Shown here: positions 17,238 through 26,334 of the stretch, piece after piece
How positions within the stretch are numbered: the stretch's first letter is position 1
Layout of the letters: every line of letters starts with the position of its first letter
Assembly: GCA_050313895.1 (NCBI GenBank)
Contig: JBNPMI010000004.1
Source of the DNA: JALFST01 sp022779285
GTDB lineage: Bacteria > Bacillota > Clostridia > Tissierellales > Peptoniphilaceae
Reading direction: 5' to 3' (one strand)
DNA length: 64,000 nucleotides
Notes under the pieces: generated by a model
Told to the model about the DNA's origin: nothing
What the model saw: only the letters and a program-made list of their open reading frames with translations
The model's database searches: none
Program-made: the position numbers and the translations under genes

Positions 17238-18511
17238 ATCTCCTCTTTTGCATGCAGGTTCATGCGCTGCTGACCGATCACCTCATTCTCTTTTAAGATA
17301 CGCGGAGATTCGTTGTTTTCTACCGACTCCTTGGTGATCACAACCTGACGTACCGCCGGATTGCCGGGAACCTTGTACATGGGCTCACGCAATATTGCCT
17401 CCATAATGGAACGCAATCCGCGTGCCCCCATCTTCCGGAGATAGCTTTTCTCGGCAATGGCCTCCAGGGCATCCTCTTGCACCTCTAAGTCCACTCCGTC
17501 CAAACGGAATAACTCTTTATACTGCTTTACCAATGCATTTTTCGGCTCTACCAAAATGCGCTTGAGGCTGTCTACCGAAAGCTCATTTAAAGCTACAATT
17601 ACGGGAATTCGTCCGATAAGCTCCGGAATTAAGCCGAATTTCATCAGATCCTCAGGAATCACCTCCGCTAATGTCTCGGAGATCGTCTCATGGGAACGAT
17701 CCGTGATCGTTTGATTAAATCCGATCGGATTCTGATCACGGCGCTTGCGGATTGTGTTTTCAATTCCTGCAAAGGCGCCGCCTACGATAAAGAGAATATT
17801 GCTGGTGTCTACGGAGATATACTCCTGCATGGGATGCTTTCTTCCCCCTTGCGGAGGTACATTGGCAACCGTTCCTTCAATCAATTTGAGCAGAGCCTGT
17901 TGAACGCCCTCGCCGCTCACATCTCTTGTAATCGACGGATTTTCCGATTTTCGTGCAATCTTATCGATTTCGTCGATATAGATGATGCCGCGCTGTGCCA
18001 GCTCCACATCATAATCCGCCGCCTGCACGAGCTTCAAAATGATGTTTTCAACGTCTTCGCCCACATATCCCGCTTCCGTCACCGTAGTGGCATCCGCAAT
18101 CGCAAAGGGTACATGAAGCATCCGTGCCAGCGTCTGTGCTAAAAGCGTTTTGCCTGAACCCGTAGGCCCGAGCAGGCAAATATTGGACTTTTGAATTTCT
18201 ACATCGGACTCTTCTTTGCAGTATATTCTTTTATAGTGATTATATACCGCGACCGCGAGTGTTTTCTTCGCCTCATCCTGCTCAATCACATATTCATCCA
18301 GCGCTTCCTTGATCTCAACGGGCGTCGGCAGTCCCTTGGTATTGTGCGATACGGCTTTTTCCTTGTTCTGTTCGTCCATCATCTCAGAACACAGAGCGAC
18401 GCATTCGTTACAGATGAATGCGCCGCCCGGTCCTGCAAACATATGGTCGACTTCTTTGGTTGTCTTTCCGCAAAAAGAGCAGCGAGCCTGCTCTTCCTGA
18501 AAATCCGCCAT
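17234..18511 (-). CDS. clpX: ATP-dependent Clp protease ATP-binding subunit ClpX
   Basis: AAA+ unfoldase that feeds substrates to ClpP. An N-terminal zinc-binding domain has CSFCGK and CNECV near residues 11-37. Walker A is GPTGSGKTLL near residue 117, Walker B is IIYIDEIDKI, and the pore/arginine region RRDQNPIGF and the ClpP-docking loop region (LIPELIGRIPV) are present. 425 residues is standard. It lies directly downstream of clpP and overlaps lon by four bases, so the protease and its unfoldase are co-transcribed. Confidence 0.97.
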   Translation of the reverse strand: MADFQEEQARCSFCGKTTKEVDHMFAGPGGAFICNECVALCSEMMDEQNKEKAVSHNTKGLPTPVEIKEALDEYVIEQDEAKKTLAVAVYNHYKRIYCKEESDVEIQKSNICLLGPTGSGKTLLAQTLARMLHVPFAIADATTVTEAGYVGEDVENIILKLVQAADYDVELAQRGIIYIDEIDKIARKSENPSITRDVSGEGVQQALLKLIEGTVANVPPQGGRKHPMQEYISVDTSNILFIVGGAFAGIENTIRKRRDQNPIGFNQTITDRSHETISETLAEVIPEDLMKFGLIPELIGRIPVIVALNELSVDSLKRILVEPKNALVKQYKELFRLDGVDLEVQEDALEAIAEKSYLRKMGARGLRSIMEAILREPMYKVPGNPAVRQVVITKESVENNESPRILKENEVIGQQRMNLHAKEEI

Positions 18512-18523
18512 ATGTCCTCCTAA

Positions 18524-19108
18524 TTATTTCATTGATGTGATGACCTGATCGATCAATCCATACTCCTTGGCCTCCTCTGAGGTCAGCCAATAGTTGCGGT
18601 CGGTGTCCTTTTCGACCTGTTCAAGCTTCTTATCTGTGGAATCGGCCAGTATCTGATTCAACGTCTTTTTCATTTGCAAAATCTTGCGCGTTTCGATTTC
18701 GATATCCGATGCCTGTCCCTGGACGCCGCCCAAAACCTGGTGGATCATAATCTCTGCATTCGGAAGAGCAAAGCGCTTTCCTTTTTTTCCGGCACCCAAC
18801 AAAACAGCTCCCATGCTGGCCGCCATGCCGATACAAATCGTGGAAACATCGCTTTTGATGTAATTCATCGTATCGAAAATCGCAAGGCCCGCCGTCACCT
18901 CTCCTCCCGGCGAATTGATATAAAGCTGAATGTCTTTGTTGGGATCCTTGGATTCAAGATAAAGCAGCTGGGCAACGATAAGATTGGCCATCTGCGTTTC
19001 GATCTGTCCTGTTACAAAGATAATGCGCTCCTCCAATAAGCGGGAATAGATATCATAGGCGCGTTCACCGCGATTCGTTTGCTCAATCACTGTTGGTACG
19101 AGTGGCAT
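18524..19108 (-). CDS. clpP: ClpP protease subunit with Ser-His-Asn active site
   Basis: Serine peptidase of the ClpXP complex. I start at ATG 19108 (MPLVPTVIEQT), preceded by AAAGGACGG, giving 194 residues, the normal length. The nucleophile is Ser98 in GMAASMGA and the base is His123 in MIHQVLGG. The third triad position, normally Asp in DTDRD, reads Asn172 in KDTDRNYW (codon AAC at 18593-18595). Asn at this place is known from Listeria ClpP1, which is weakly active alone. Whether a second clpP exists elsewhere in this genome cannot be seen. The gene sits between tig and clpX in the same operon. Confidence 0.96.
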   Translation of the reverse strand: MPLVPTVIEQTNRGERAYDIYSRLLEERIIFVTGQIETQMANLIVAQLLYLESKDPNKDIQLYINSPGGEVTAGLAIFDTMNYIKSDVSTICIGMAASMGAVLLGAGKKGKRFALPNAEIMIHQVLGGVQGQASDIEIETRKILQMKKTLNQILADSTDKKLEQVEKDTDRNYWLTSEEAKEYGLIDQVITSMK

Positions 19109-19166
19109 ATTACCGTCCTTTCTGAATGCATCGGCTGAGGCTCTGATTTTCGTCCTCAAGAAAAAA

Positions 19167-20513
19167 TCAGTCCTTCTTTTCTTCGTCCGATGCCTTTTCT
19201 TCGTTTTTTTCTACCGGAGCATCTACCAGCTTGACCTGCGTCATAAGGTAGTCGATTGCTTTCTTTTTACGCACGTCATCTGCAACAAGATGCTCATTGT
19301 TCATCTCTTTCATCCGTTTGATAAAATCTTCCGGATTCTGTGCATTATATTGCTTTGCAAGCTTTTGAAGCTCTTCGTTGATTTCCTCCTCGCTGGCTTC
19401 GAATTTCTGCTCATCTACCAGGCTTTGCAGCACCAGATCTCCTGCAACACGCGCTTCCGCCTGAGGATGATATTGTGCACGAAGCTGCTCCATGGTCTGA
19501 CCGGAATAGCGGAGGTACTGATCAAAGGGAATTCCCATCTGCTGGATTTGATTTGCCATGCTGCGGATTTCCACTTCAACCTGTTCATCAATCATGGAAT
19601 GAGGCACATGAACATCGGAAATTTCCACGAGCTTGCGCACCGCATCATTTTCCTGCATTGCCTTTGCATTTTCATCTGCGCGCTCCTGAAGCTGTTTCTT
19701 AACGGAGTCACGGTATTCTGCAAATGTATCAAATTCAGATACATCCTGGGCAAATTCATCATCCGCCTCCGGGAGCTCTTTTTCCTGAATCTCTTGAAGC
19801 TTCGTTGCAAATACCGCCGCTTTTCCGGCAAGCTTTTTCTCGTGATAATCCTCCGGGAATGTAACATTGACATCAAATGCATCCCCCTGATTATGTCCTG
19901 CGATCTGATCTTCAAATCCCGGAATAAAAGTTCCGGAGCCCAGAACAAGATCCTGCTTTTCAGCACTTCCGCCTTCAAACGCCACACCGTCCACAGTTCC
20001 ATTGTAGTCGATCGTAACCGTGTCTCCGTTTTGTGCCGCACGATCCGTAACCGGCTTCATGATGGAATTTTTTTCTCTCTCATGGAGAATCTCATGATCT
20101 ATCTGCTCATCGGTAACCTCGTTATTTGCGCGCGTCACCTCCATGCCGTGATAATCGCCGAGCGCCGGGTGAGGCATGGTGTCCACCGAAATTTCCAACA
20201 CGATGGGCTTTGTCTTTTCCAACTCCTTGACATCCACATCGGGGCGGCCTACCACCTCCAGCTTGAGCTCTTCCGTTGCGGCATCCAACACATCGGGAAG
20301 CAGCGCATTCAGTGCCTCATCGTAAAAAACGCCCTCGCCATAGTTCATTTCAATAATTTTACGAGGAGCATGACCCTTGCGAAATCCCGGGATGCTAAAG
20401 CGGCCACGATTTTTCTTGAATGCGTCGTTGAGTGCATTTTCAAAGGCCGGCCATTCAATTTCCGCCGTGTATACCGCTTTGTCGTTCTCATGTGAAATCA
20501 GTTTTGCTGTCAT
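19167..20513 (-). CDS. tig: Trigger factor (ribosome-associated chaperone)
   Basis: Binds nascent chains at the ribosome exit and has prolyl isomerase activity. The ribosome-binding loop is seen as GFRKGHAPRKIIE near residue 43. The FKBP-type domain spans about residues 155-245, with VTIDYNGTVDGVAFEGG and GSGTFIPGFEDQ. The C-terminal helical chaperone domain ends in a K/E/D-rich tail. I start at ATG 20513 (MTAKLISHEND) because AAGGAG lies six bases upstream; the frame extends five codons further. First gene of the tig-clpP-clpX-lon-engB operon, with a good promoter upstream. Confidence 0.97.
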   Translation of the reverse strand: MTAKLISHENDKAVYTAEIEWPAFENALNDAFKKNRGRFSIPGFRKGHAPRKIIEMNYGEGVFYDEALNALLPDVLDAATEELKLEVVGRPDVDVKELEKTKPIVLEISVDTMPHPALGDYHGMEVTRANNEVTDEQIDHEILHEREKNSIMKPVTDRAAQNGDTVTIDYNGTVDGVAFEGGSAEKQDLVLGSGTFIPGFEDQIAGHNQGDAFDVNVTFPEDYHEKKLAGKAAVFATKLQEIQEKELPEADDEFAQDVSEFDTFAEYRDSVKKQLQERADENAKAMQENDAVRKLVEISDVHVPHSMIDEQVEVEIRSMANQIQQMGIPFDQYLRYSGQTMEQLRAQYHPQAEARVAGDLVLQSLVDEQKFEASEEEINEELQKLAKQYNAQNPEDFIKRMKEMNNEHLVADDVRKKKAIDYLMTQVKLVDAPVEKNEEKASDEEKKD

Positions 20514-20554
20514 TCTTTTCTCCTTCATATCCTAAATATGCACATTATTTCAGT

Positions 20555-20563
20555 ATTATACCA
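20555..20563 (-). promoter_or_regulatory. Extended -10 promoter of the tig operon
   Basis: Minus-strand TGG-TATAAT, a perfect -10 with the upstream TGn extension, 42 bases before the tig start. The -35 region (GTTTCA) is poor, as often seen with extended -10 promoters. Confidence 0.65.
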
Positions 20564-20638
20564 CAATTTTCTCTATTGAAACGATATCGCCTCTCCTGAA
20601 CGAAATTCTGCTGTCAGGTAAGCAGCCGCAGCGGATAG

Positions 20639-20666
20639 AAAAACAGCCCCGATTTGCTCGGCGCTG
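20639..20666 (-). terminator. Terminator after degV
   Basis: Minus strand CAGCGCCGA, five-base loop, TCGGGGCTG with one mismatch, then TTTTT. It lies 15 bases past the degV stop. Confidence 0.75.
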
Positions 20667-20680
20667 TTTTCTGTTTTTCC

Positions 20681-21508
20681 TTAGAAAGCTACGACAATGC
20701 CGCCTTGATTCGCATAAACGGTTGTGATACCGCCTGCTTCACAAATCTCAATCTTATGAAACAGATTGTGTCCCCTTACCATTTCCCGGACTTTTTCCGC
20801 ACGCGGGAGATTGTTGACATGAGAAATATAAAGAGTGCGCTCGGAAAAATCGATATTGGCATTGATGATATGCGACACCAGACATTTGATGGCAGAGTTG
20901 ATACCCCGTCTCAGATCCCGAATCGCAATGGTTCCTTCGTCTCCTGCGCAAATCGGAACAATGGACAGAAGAGAGGCTGCTTTCACAGCAAGCTTGGGCA
21001 TTCTTCCCGACTTTGTCAACGTAGACAGATCCTCCAATACAAAGAATGTGTGAAGCTTATTTCGAAACTCCTCTCCCCGGCACACGATCTCGTCGAAGTC
21101 CACCTTTTCGGAAATCCATTGACGAATTTTTTCTACAAGAGAGACCTCAGCCGGCCCTTCTGACCAGGAGTCGAACACGTGAATTTTTTTGCCCTCCTCC
21201 ATCAGCTCCTTTGCCGCAAAGACCGCATTTGAATAAGTGCTGGAAAGCTTGCTCGAGCACGTCACGATAAACGCCTCCATAGAGTTGCCTACCGCCTCCA
21301 TAAAGCTTCCCGGAGAAACTGCTGCCGTCTTGGCGATCGACTCATCTTCCTTGATATTCTGAATCAGATCCACAGTATCCAGCGAGCCGTCATCAAAAAA
21401 ATCCTTGCCGTTCACACTGATATAGAGCGGAACGCGAGTCACATCTGTCCATGCATCGACAACCTTTCCCGTGTCACAGGCGCCATCCACAATAATTTTC
21501 GGAATCAT
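20681..21508 (-). CDS. DegV family fatty-acid-binding protein
   Basis: DegV/FakB-type proteins bind a fatty acid in a pocket between two domains; characterised FakB members present it to the kinase FakA for phosphorylation. This 275-residue protein has the usual start (KIIVDGACDTGK), the SPGSFMEAVG and TCSSKLSSTYSNA regions that surround the carboxylate, and a C-terminal domain ending IGxEICEAGGITTVYANQGG-like sequence. It is soluble. It overlaps cca by four bases. Whether it works with a FakA kinase elsewhere is unknown. Confidence 0.9.
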   Translation of the reverse strand: MIPKIIVDGACDTGKVVDAWTDVTRVPLYISVNGKDFFDDGSLDTVDLIQNIKEDESIAKTAAVSPGSFMEAVGNSMEAFIVTCSSKLSSTYSNAVFAAKELMEEGKKIHVFDSWSEGPAEVSLVEKIRQWISEKVDFDEIVCRGEEFRNKLHTFFVLEDLSTLTKSGRMPKLAVKAASLLSIVPICAGDEGTIAIRDLRRGINSAIKCLVSHIINANIDFSERTLYISHVNNLPRAEKVREMVRGHNLFHKIEICEAGGITTVYANQGGIVVAF

Positions 21509-22746
21509 CTCCCTTGTTCCTTTCTTTGAACCGCTTTTTCTAAAAGTACAGCCTCGGTATTTGCAATTCGGCCTTCTACCACCTCTTCAAGCAGAAATGC
21601 GAGGGTGTCACCGATCCCCTTACCCGGAGAAAAACCCGCAGCTAAAAGATCCTTGCCGGAAACGGCTAAATCCCGAATGGAAATCGGCAGCTTCTTCTCT
21701 TTAATTATATCCATGTTACGGAGAAAAATGTTCAACATCTGTGCCAAATTTTCGCAGTTTTCTCCCTCGCTCTGTCGCCATTGAAGCACGCCTTCATAAA
21801 AGGCTAAAATTTCCCCGGCTCTCTTGCCCCATTTTCCCAGCGTGCGCTGTGTATCCGCCAAAGAGCTTGGCAGGGGAACCTTCGATTCTTCCAATATTGT
21901 ACTGACGCCATGCATCCTTTCCCCGGATGCACGCAGCCGCTTGAGAATTTTTTTAGAGACTCCTGGCGCATCCGGTACTTGAAAAAACAGTCCGGCCCAA
22001 CGCAGATTCGGATTCGGCGGTAAAATTTTCAATAATTTTTCATACGATGGAAAGAGTACGAGCTCCGGGATCAGATCCGACAGCAAGCCCGTGTTCTCCA
22101 AAAGGCTGATCGCCTCTCCCGCATGCTCACCGGACATCATGCGTTCCATCTCATCAAAGCATCGTTCCACAGAGACAAGACGAATTCTCTTATGATGGAC
22201 TTGAATGGCATGAAAAAGATCCTTGTCCAAGGTCAGTGCAAACCGTGCCGCAAAGCGGACGGCTCGCATCATACGGAGCGCATCCTCCGCGATACGCTCC
22301 TCCGCATTGCCCACAGCGCAAAGCCGGCCCTCCGACAAATCCCTCTGTCCTCCGAAAAGGTCCAGCAACCCTCGCTCCGGATGCCATGCCATTGCATTCA
22401 TCGTAAAATCGCGCCGCATCAGATCGTCTTCAATATGCTTGGAAAATTCAATTTCATCGGGGTGTCTTCCATCCCGATAATCGCCTTCTGCACGGTACGT
22501 CGTGATTTCATATACGTTCTCATGATAAATCACACGAATCGTGCCATATGCTCTGCCGACGTCAATCGTCCGGAGATCCGGGAAAATCTCACAAATTTGG
22601 CCGGGATGAGCATCGGTGGTCAGATCCACATCATGAGCAGGCAATCCCAGCAGCTGATCGCGTACAGCGCCGCCCACGACCCACGCCTCATATCCACGGC
22701 TCTCGATTCGCCGGAGCAGACCGATGACATCTTCTGAAAACCTCAA
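21505..22746 (-). CDS. cca: CCA tRNA nucleotidyltransferase
   Basis: Adds or repairs the 3' CCA end of tRNAs. The class II nucleotidyltransferase head has GGAVRDQLLG near residue 25, the catalytic DVDLTTDA near residue 39, and RRDFTMNAMAWH near residue 110. The neck, body and tail helices follow. 413 residues fits Gram-positive enzymes, and I see no C-terminal HD motif. The coding region overlaps glmM upstream and degV downstream by four bases each. Confidence 0.93.
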   Translation of the reverse strand: MRFSEDVIGLLRRIESRGYEAWVVGGAVRDQLLGLPAHDVDLTTDAHPGQICEIFPDLRTIDVGRAYGTIRVIYHENVYEITTYRAEGDYRDGRHPDEIEFSKHIEDDLMRRDFTMNAMAWHPERGLLDLFGGQRDLSEGRLCAVGNAEERIAEDALRMMRAVRFAARFALTLDKDLFHAIQVHHKRIRLVSVERCFDEMERMMSGEHAGEAISLLENTGLLSDLIPELVLFPSYEKLLKILPPNPNLRWAGLFFQVPDAPGVSKKILKRLRASGERMHGVSTILEESKVPLPSSLADTQRTLGKWGKRAGEILAFYEGVLQWRQSEGENCENLAQMLNIFLRNMDIIKEKKLPISIRDLAVSGKDLLAAGFSPGKGIGDTLAFLLEEVVEGRIANTEAVLLEKAVQRKEQGR

Positions 22747-24119
22747 GCCATTAACCCCGCTTCCGCAATGGCGGAAATAATATCCTCCACTGCCCTTTCA
22801 CATGTTGCGGCATCAAGATGCTCCGCCATCACACGAAGCACAGGCTCCGTTCCGGAAGGACGCACAACCGTTCGGCCATCCTCTCCCAATGTCACATTCA
22901 CCTGATCAATGCGCTCTTTTACGTGCGCATTGCCGAGAACCGCCTCCTTATCCTTGACGCGGACATTTTTCAATACCTGCGGATAGCGAACAAAATCGGA
23001 ATGTAAGGATGCCAGGTCGGTTTTCAGCTCGACCATGGTTTCTGTGACACGCAATGCCGTTAATACGCCATCCCCCGTAGTCGCATATTTGGAGAAAATA
23101 ATGTGTCCGGATTGCTCTCCGCCGATGGCATACCCATGCTCCAGCATCTCTGCCGCCACATATTTATCGCCTACAGGTGTTTTTACGGATTGAATGCCGA
23201 TCCGTTCCAATGCCTTATAAAGTCCGAAATTGGACATGATTGTTGTCACCGCCATGTTTTGCGGAAGCTGACCCATTTCCTTCATGTTGGCCGCACAAAG
23301 ATAGATAATCGCATCTCCGTCCACAACCTCTCCATGATTATCGACGGCGATACAGCGATCCGCATCGCCGTCAAAGGCAAAACCGCAATCCAGCTTTTCC
23401 CTCTTGACAAGCGCCACAAGTCCTTCGATATGAGTGGAGCCCGCTTCCAGGTTAATATTCAAACCGTCGGGGCGATCATTGATCACAACGGTTTCCGCGC
23501 CAAGCGCATCAAAAACATTTTTAGCAATGGTAAACGCTGCGCCGTTGGCACAGTCCAGCCCGATGCGCAGTCTTTTAAAGGATCTTCTCACCGTCTGCAT
23601 CAGATATCCTATATAGCGATTTCTGCCAAAGGTATAATCGCTGACCATGCCGATTTTTTCACGTGTTGCCAGTGGAAGATCATCCTTTTCACGATCGATA
23701 TATTCTTCAATCCTTTCCAGAATCTCCTCATCCATTTTTGCGCCGTCCGGCCCGATGATTTTGATTCCATTGTCGTAATATGGATTGTGGCTTGCGGAAA
23801 TCATGATGCCACAGGAAAAATCATCCGCACGCACTGCATAGGAGACGCTTGGCGTTGTTGTAACATGCATGAGATAGGCATCCGCTCCACTTGTTGTAAT
23901 TCCCGTTGCTAAAGCATTTTCATACATATAACTGGATCGGCGCGTATCCTTTCCGATTACAATCGGGGCACGCTCCGGCAGACTTCTGCCGCGCTCTCTC
24001 TTTTTTTCCAGCTCCTCCTGGTAATAGTGACCCAAAAAACGACCGATGCGATAGGCGTGCTCCGCCGTCAGGTCCATATTTGCCTCTCCGCGAAAGCCGT
24101 CCGTACCGAAGTATTTCAT
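22743..24119 (-). CDS. glmM: Phosphoglucosamine mutase
   Basis: Converts glucosamine-6-phosphate to glucosamine-1-phosphate, the step toward UDP-GlcNAc for peptidoglycan and for the glycan cluster in this window. It begins MKYFGTDGFRGEAN. The phosphoserine loop is ISASHNPYYDNG near residue 105, the metal-binding loop is DGDADRC, the sugar loop is GGEQSGH, and the phosphate-binding loop RPSGTEPVLR lies near the C-terminus. 458 residues is normal. First gene of glmM-cca-degV. Confidence 0.96.
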   Translation of the reverse strand: MKYFGTDGFRGEANMDLTAEHAYRIGRFLGHYYQEELEKKRERGRSLPERAPIVIGKDTRRSSYMYENALATGITTSGADAYLMHVTTTPSVSYAVRADDFSCGIMISASHNPYYDNGIKIIGPDGAKMDEEILERIEEYIDREKDDLPLATREKIGMVSDYTFGRNRYIGYLMQTVRRSFKRLRIGLDCANGAAFTIAKNVFDALGAETVVINDRPDGLNINLEAGSTHIEGLVALVKREKLDCGFAFDGDADRCIAVDNHGEVVDGDAIIYLCAANMKEMGQLPQNMAVTTIMSNFGLYKALERIGIQSVKTPVGDKYVAAEMLEHGYAIGGEQSGHIIFSKYATTGDGVLTALRVTETMVELKTDLASLHSDFVRYPQVLKNVRVKDKEAVLGNAHVKERIDQVNVTLGEDGRTVVRPSGTEPVLRVMAEHLDAATCERAVEDIISAIAEAGLMA

Positions 24120-24180
24120 GGTTCCCTCCTCATAGAATTCCTATTTTAATGATAATGATGTCACGGAAGCAATGTCAAGA

Positions 24181-24212
24181 AAAACAAAAAGGAGCCGCAC
24201 CGGCGAACTCCT
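24181..24212 (-). terminator. Terminator after the G5/3D protein gene
   Basis: Minus strand GGAGttCGC, CGGT loop, GCGgCTCC, then TTTTTGTTTTT. It lies 40 bases past the stop. Confidence 0.75.
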
Positions 24213-24250
24213 TTCGAATCTGTTTTATGGATTTTCAACTTCCCATCCGA

Positions 24251-25213
24251 TTATCGAATATATACATCCAGATGATTTCCTGTGGTTCCGCGATCATATA
24301 TTTTTCCCAATGCGCCGAATGGTGTTGGATAAACCGTTCCCATTGCCGCACTGCCTGCCAAAACAATATATCCGTCGCCGTCACAAACATACCCGTCGGC
24401 ATTGATATGACGTCCCGGAATGCGCAGGCCGCCGCCCGGAAGCACACTTTGCGAATAATACGTGTACTTGTATCCCGAATAATTTACCACTCCCTGAAAT
24501 CGAAATTGTGCAAGAGAATAGAGCTTCTCCGACTTTGGCGCCGTCTTGGTTCCCTTTGCGATTACCTCGGTTACCGGCTCTTGAGTGACGGTATCGGAAA
24601 CGACCTCCGTAGAGATCACCTCACCGTTTTTCGTAGTGGTTGCCGTAACAATCTCACGAGTACCACTGACACCTTCCGTAACAACCCGGGTGTCACCGGC
24701 AAAAAGAGAATCATCCGAAACCGTCTTCGTTTCATAGTCCACGGGTTGATTTTCGCTGGTCGTCGTCGTCTCATAGCGATCGATGACAATGACATCTCCT
24801 TCTTTCAACGCGGCACTTCGTGCAGGCTCAATAGTATCATCCTGATTCAAGGTGATATTTTGTTCCTGTAAAAGCTCGCCGACATTCGTTGCCAATGTGT
24901 CCAGGATTCGATCAACACCTGCATCCCTGATTGTGATCGTTTTGAGGGTGCGAACGCTGAGCTCCATGCCGTCCTCAACCTTGTTATCCAATGCAGTTGT
25001 AGATTCTGCGCCTTCTAAATCCGTATATCCGCTCTTCAAAAGAGCCTCCCGGATATTTTTTTCTGTGGTAAAAAGCTCTGCCCTTGTGCCGTCAATTGTC
25101 AGATCAATTTCCTTTGGTCTCTGAGCATATGCCCATGACCCGGTAATACAGCTGATAACGAGGATGCCCGCCATCAGGCGCAGCTGCCCCTTAAGTAGCT
25201 TTTTTATTTGCAT
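24251..25213 (-). CDS. Secreted G5-domain protein with C-terminal 3D-like domain
   Basis: An extracellular wall-associated protein of 320 residues. It has an N-terminal signal sequence (hydrophobic 12-27, likely cleavage after AYA). Two ubiquitin-like DUF348 repeats (about 35-80 and 90-135) come next, then a G5 domain (about 155-215) rich in Thr/Val/Glu (ETKTVSDDSLFAGDTRV). The C-terminal domain ends GKIYDRGTTGNHLDVYIR and resembles the 3D barrel of YabE/YocH-type proteins. This is the layout of resuscitation-factor-like or YabE-like proteins that act on peptidoglycan. The first two aspartates of the 3D motif are less clear than usual, so activity is uncertain. It is transcribed alone, with its own promoter and terminator. 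Confidence 0.85.
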   Translation of the reverse strand: MQIKKLLKGQLRLMAGILVISCITGSWAYAQRPKEIDLTIDGTRAELFTTEKNIREALLKSGYTDLEGAESTTALDNKVEDGMELSVRTLKTITIRDAGVDRILDTLATNVGELLQEQNITLNQDDTIEPARSAALKEGDVIVIDRYETTTTSENQPVDYETKTVSDDSLFAGDTRVVTEGVSGTREIVTATTTKNGEVISTEVVSDTVTQEPVTEVIAKGTKTAPKSEKLYSLAQFRFQGVVNYSGYKYTYYSQSVLPGGGLRIPGRHINADGYVCDGDGYIVLAGSAAMGTVYPTPFGALGKIYDRGTTGNHLDVYIR

Positions 25214-25306
25214 ATAGCCTCCCTAAAAAAGTGCTTGTCTATGATTTTTGTTCTGTAACATTGTCACGGTGCGTTCGTAACTATTTTGTTACCAAAAATC
25301 GTAATT

Positions 25307-25334
25307 AGTATAGTCTTTTTTTGGGATTTGGCAA
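25307..25334 (-). promoter_or_regulatory. Promoter of the G5/3D protein gene
   Basis: Minus strand TTGCCA (25329-25334), 16 bases, TATACT (25307-25312), about 95 bases before the start codon. The long leader between them shows no recognised riboswitch. Confidence 0.6.
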
Positions 25335-25367
25335 TTTTGATATTCGTTTTCCCGTCAAGTATTGTGG

Positions 25368-25391
25368 GAATATTTCAATATTGTAATATTC
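25368..25391. promoter_or_regulatory. 24-bp near-perfect palindrome between rsmI and the G5/3D gene
   Basis: The arms GAATATT and AATATTC surround an inner CAATATTG palindrome. Only one mirrored pair breaks the symmetry. It lies about 35 bases upstream of the -35 box of the G5/3D promoter and just after the rsmI stop. It could be an operator; no regulator is recognised. Confidence 0.4.
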
Positions 25392-25411
25392 TCGATACTT
25401 TTTTGTTATTT

Positions 25412-26263
25412 TTAGAGCTCATCTGCCCTTCTGTTTTTTTGCCATTCCAACGCCAGCGCATACACTTCATTTCTCCCCGCACCCGAGGCCCTTGCCACCG
25501 CCTTTACGGCATCTCGCAATGTATTTTCCTTCGCCAGCTCTTGCTCAAGGCGCTTCAAGATGCGCTCCTCACTCCAGCCCTCTTCCGGCTGCGCCGCACC
25601 GATGACTACCGCATATTCACCTCGTTCCGGTATCTTTTCCGGATCCAGAGCATCTCCTGTAACATGAATCGCCTCTTCGAATTGCTTTGTCCACTCACGA
25701 ATGAGTACGTACTCTCGATCCGGCCAGCGCTGTGCCAGCTCTTCCATCGTATGACGAATGCGATGAGGCGCCTCGTAGATAACCGTCGGAACAGAAAGCT
25801 GATCCATGATTTCCAGCGTATGCTGACGTTCCGCCCCCTTTCTGGGCAGAAAGCCCCAAAACAGATAATGTCCCTCTCCCAGTCCCGATGCCACAAAGGC
25901 CGTGATCGCTGCAGACGGTCCCGGCAACACGGTATATGGCAGACCTCGTCTGATCGCTTCGCTCAAAACCGTCTGTCCGGGATCCGAGATTCCGGGCGTT
26001 CCCGCATCGGAAACCACACAAATTTTTTCTCCCGCCTCGACACGATCCAAAATTTCTCCGCTTCGTGACCGTTCGTTGTGCTCATGGTAGGAAAGGAGCG
26101 GTTTCTCAATATGATATTCCCGAAGGAGAATGCTCGTATGCCTTGTATCCTCGCATGCTATGACATCCGCCTCGCGCAGATAGCGCAATGCGCGTAAGGT
26201 GATATCCTCTAAATTGCCGATCGGCGTCGGAATGAGCACCAGAAGTCCGTTTTCGTTTGTCAT
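25412..26263 (-). CDS. rsmI: 16S rRNA (cytidine-1402-2'-O)-methyltransferase
   Basis: Methylates the ribose of C1402 in 16S rRNA. The tetrapyrrole-methylase fold has the family start LVLIPTPIGNLEDIT, then ACEDTRHTSILL, SDAGTPGISDPG and PGPSAAITAFVASGL. I use ATG 26263 (MTNENGLLVLI); an upstream GTG at 26272 would add three residues. About 283 residues is normal. It stands alone between the ferredoxin terminator and the G5/3D promoter. The C-terminal 50 residues carry the RsmI helix-turn-helix extension (LAKENTLRDAVKAVARA). Confidence 0.95.
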   Translation of the reverse strand: MTNENGLLVLIPTPIGNLEDITLRALRYLREADVIACEDTRHTSILLREYHIEKPLLSYHEHNERSRSGEILDRVEAGEKICVVSDAGTPGISDPGQTVLSEAIRRGLPYTVLPGPSAAITAFVASGLGEGHYLFWGFLPRKGAERQHTLEIMDQLSVPTVIYEAPHRIRHTMEELAQRWPDREYVLIREWTKQFEEAIHVTGDALDPEKIPERGEYAVVIGAAQPEEGWSEERILKRLEQELAKENTLRDAVKAVARASGAGRNEVYALALEWQKNRRADEL

Positions 26264-26293
26264 CCTACACACCTCTTTTTTGAAAAATCAAAC

Positions 26294-26325
26294 AAAAAAA
26301 AGGGGCCGAAGCCCCTCTTTTTTTA
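26294..26325. terminator. Terminator between ferredoxin and rsmI
   Basis: Stem AGGGGC, CGAA loop, GCCCCT, with eight A on the left and seven T on the right. It ends the ferredoxin transcript and could work on either strand. Confidence 0.9.
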
Positions 26326-26334
26326 CTAAGTAAA

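Noticed and set aside
19290..20495. A 401-codon open frame on the plus strand
   Set aside because: It lies entirely opposite tig, whose motifs are clear. It has no ribosome site and no family resemblance.
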